From Bacteroidota bacterium (lineage in GTDB: Bacteria; Bacteroidota; Bacteroidia; Bacteroidales; Marinifilaceae), in the NCBI GenBank assembly GCA_023400335.1, contig JAEXFF010000233.1:1-8038 (forward strand): a stretch of DNA of 8,038 nucleotides. The letters are read 5' to 3'. The position numbers and the translations under genes are program-made. The notes under the pieces were generated by a model that saw only the letters and a list, made by a program, of their open reading frames with translations, did not search any database and was not told where the DNA came from. Shown one piece after another: positions 7,983-8,038 of this stretch (its first letter is position 1; the number at the start of each line of letters is the position of its first letter).

Positions 7983-8013
7983 TAAAAGTAATATTATTTG
8001 ACCAAAATTCAAA
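7983..8013 (-). promoter_or_regulatory. Predicted Bacteroidota-type promoter of the kinase/regulator operon
   Basis: On the minus strand a TTTG (8010-8013) is followed after exactly 19 bases by TACTTTTA (7983-7990). This fits the known Bacteroidota sigma-ABfr pattern of a TTTG-like -33 element and a TAnnTTTG -7 element, matching seven of eight positions in the latter. Transcription would start near 7975, giving a leader of roughly 60 bases before the kinase ATG. A small dyad, TTTG-AC-CAAA (7997-8006 on the plus strand), sits between the two elements and could bind a regulator, though it is short enough to be chance. Confidence 0.5.
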
Positions 8014-8038
8014 CCACAAAAACGGGGTACCCGGGCAG

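Noticed and set aside
7797..8012. Minus-strand 71-codon open frame overlapping the kinase start and its promoter
   Set aside because: It overlaps the kinase N-terminus in another frame and covers the predicted promoter; the product has no recognisable features.
8021..8038. GC-rich stretch with GGTACC and CCCGGG at the right edge
   Set aside because: Short restriction-site-like palindromes at the window end; too little sequence to say whether they belong to an upstream gene or element.

Overview
The window looks like chromosomal DNA from a member of the Bacteroidota, most likely the order Bacteroidales. The evidence is the alpha-2-macroglobulin-like protein with C-terminal YAPEF/HS signature, the kinase H-box MTHEFKTPI, the RprXY-like kinase/regulator pair, AT-rich leaders with little Shine-Dalgarno signal, and a promoter of the TTTG-N19-TAnnTTTG type. 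Genus is not resolved; base composition and codon use (many CCGG/TCCGG words, roughly 40% GC by eye) would suit Odoribacter/Butyricimonas-like or Parabacteroides-like organisms, which is only a guess.

Layout. Positions 1-5414 (+) are the bulk of one very large gene for a secreted or envelope-anchored alpha-2-macroglobulin-family protein. The frame is open to the left edge of the window, so the true start and signal peptide lie outside. Positions 5415-5605 are a 191-bp intergenic stretch between convergent genes; it holds an 82-bp nested inverted repeat with 19-bp arms and no gene. Positions 5606-6295 (-) encode an OmpR-type response regulator. Positions 6353-7912 (-) encode its membrane sensor histidine kinase. 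The two are separated by 57 AT-rich bases and read as one operon, kinase first. Positions 7913-8038 hold the operon leader and a good Bacteroidota-type promoter.

Function. The macroglobulin-like protein belongs to a family thought to trap proteases or act as an envelope-protecting scaffold, but here the thioester motif CxEQ is replaced, so any action must be non-covalent. The kinase/regulator pair would sense an envelope or periplasmic condition through a domain of about 230 residues and control transcription. The pair and the macroglobulin gene are convergent and not co-transcribed; a regulatory link between them is not shown by the sequence. I found no mobile element, CRISPR array, RNA gene or clearly novel multi-gene system. 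The most unusual points are the degenerate thioester site and the nested intergenic palindrome.
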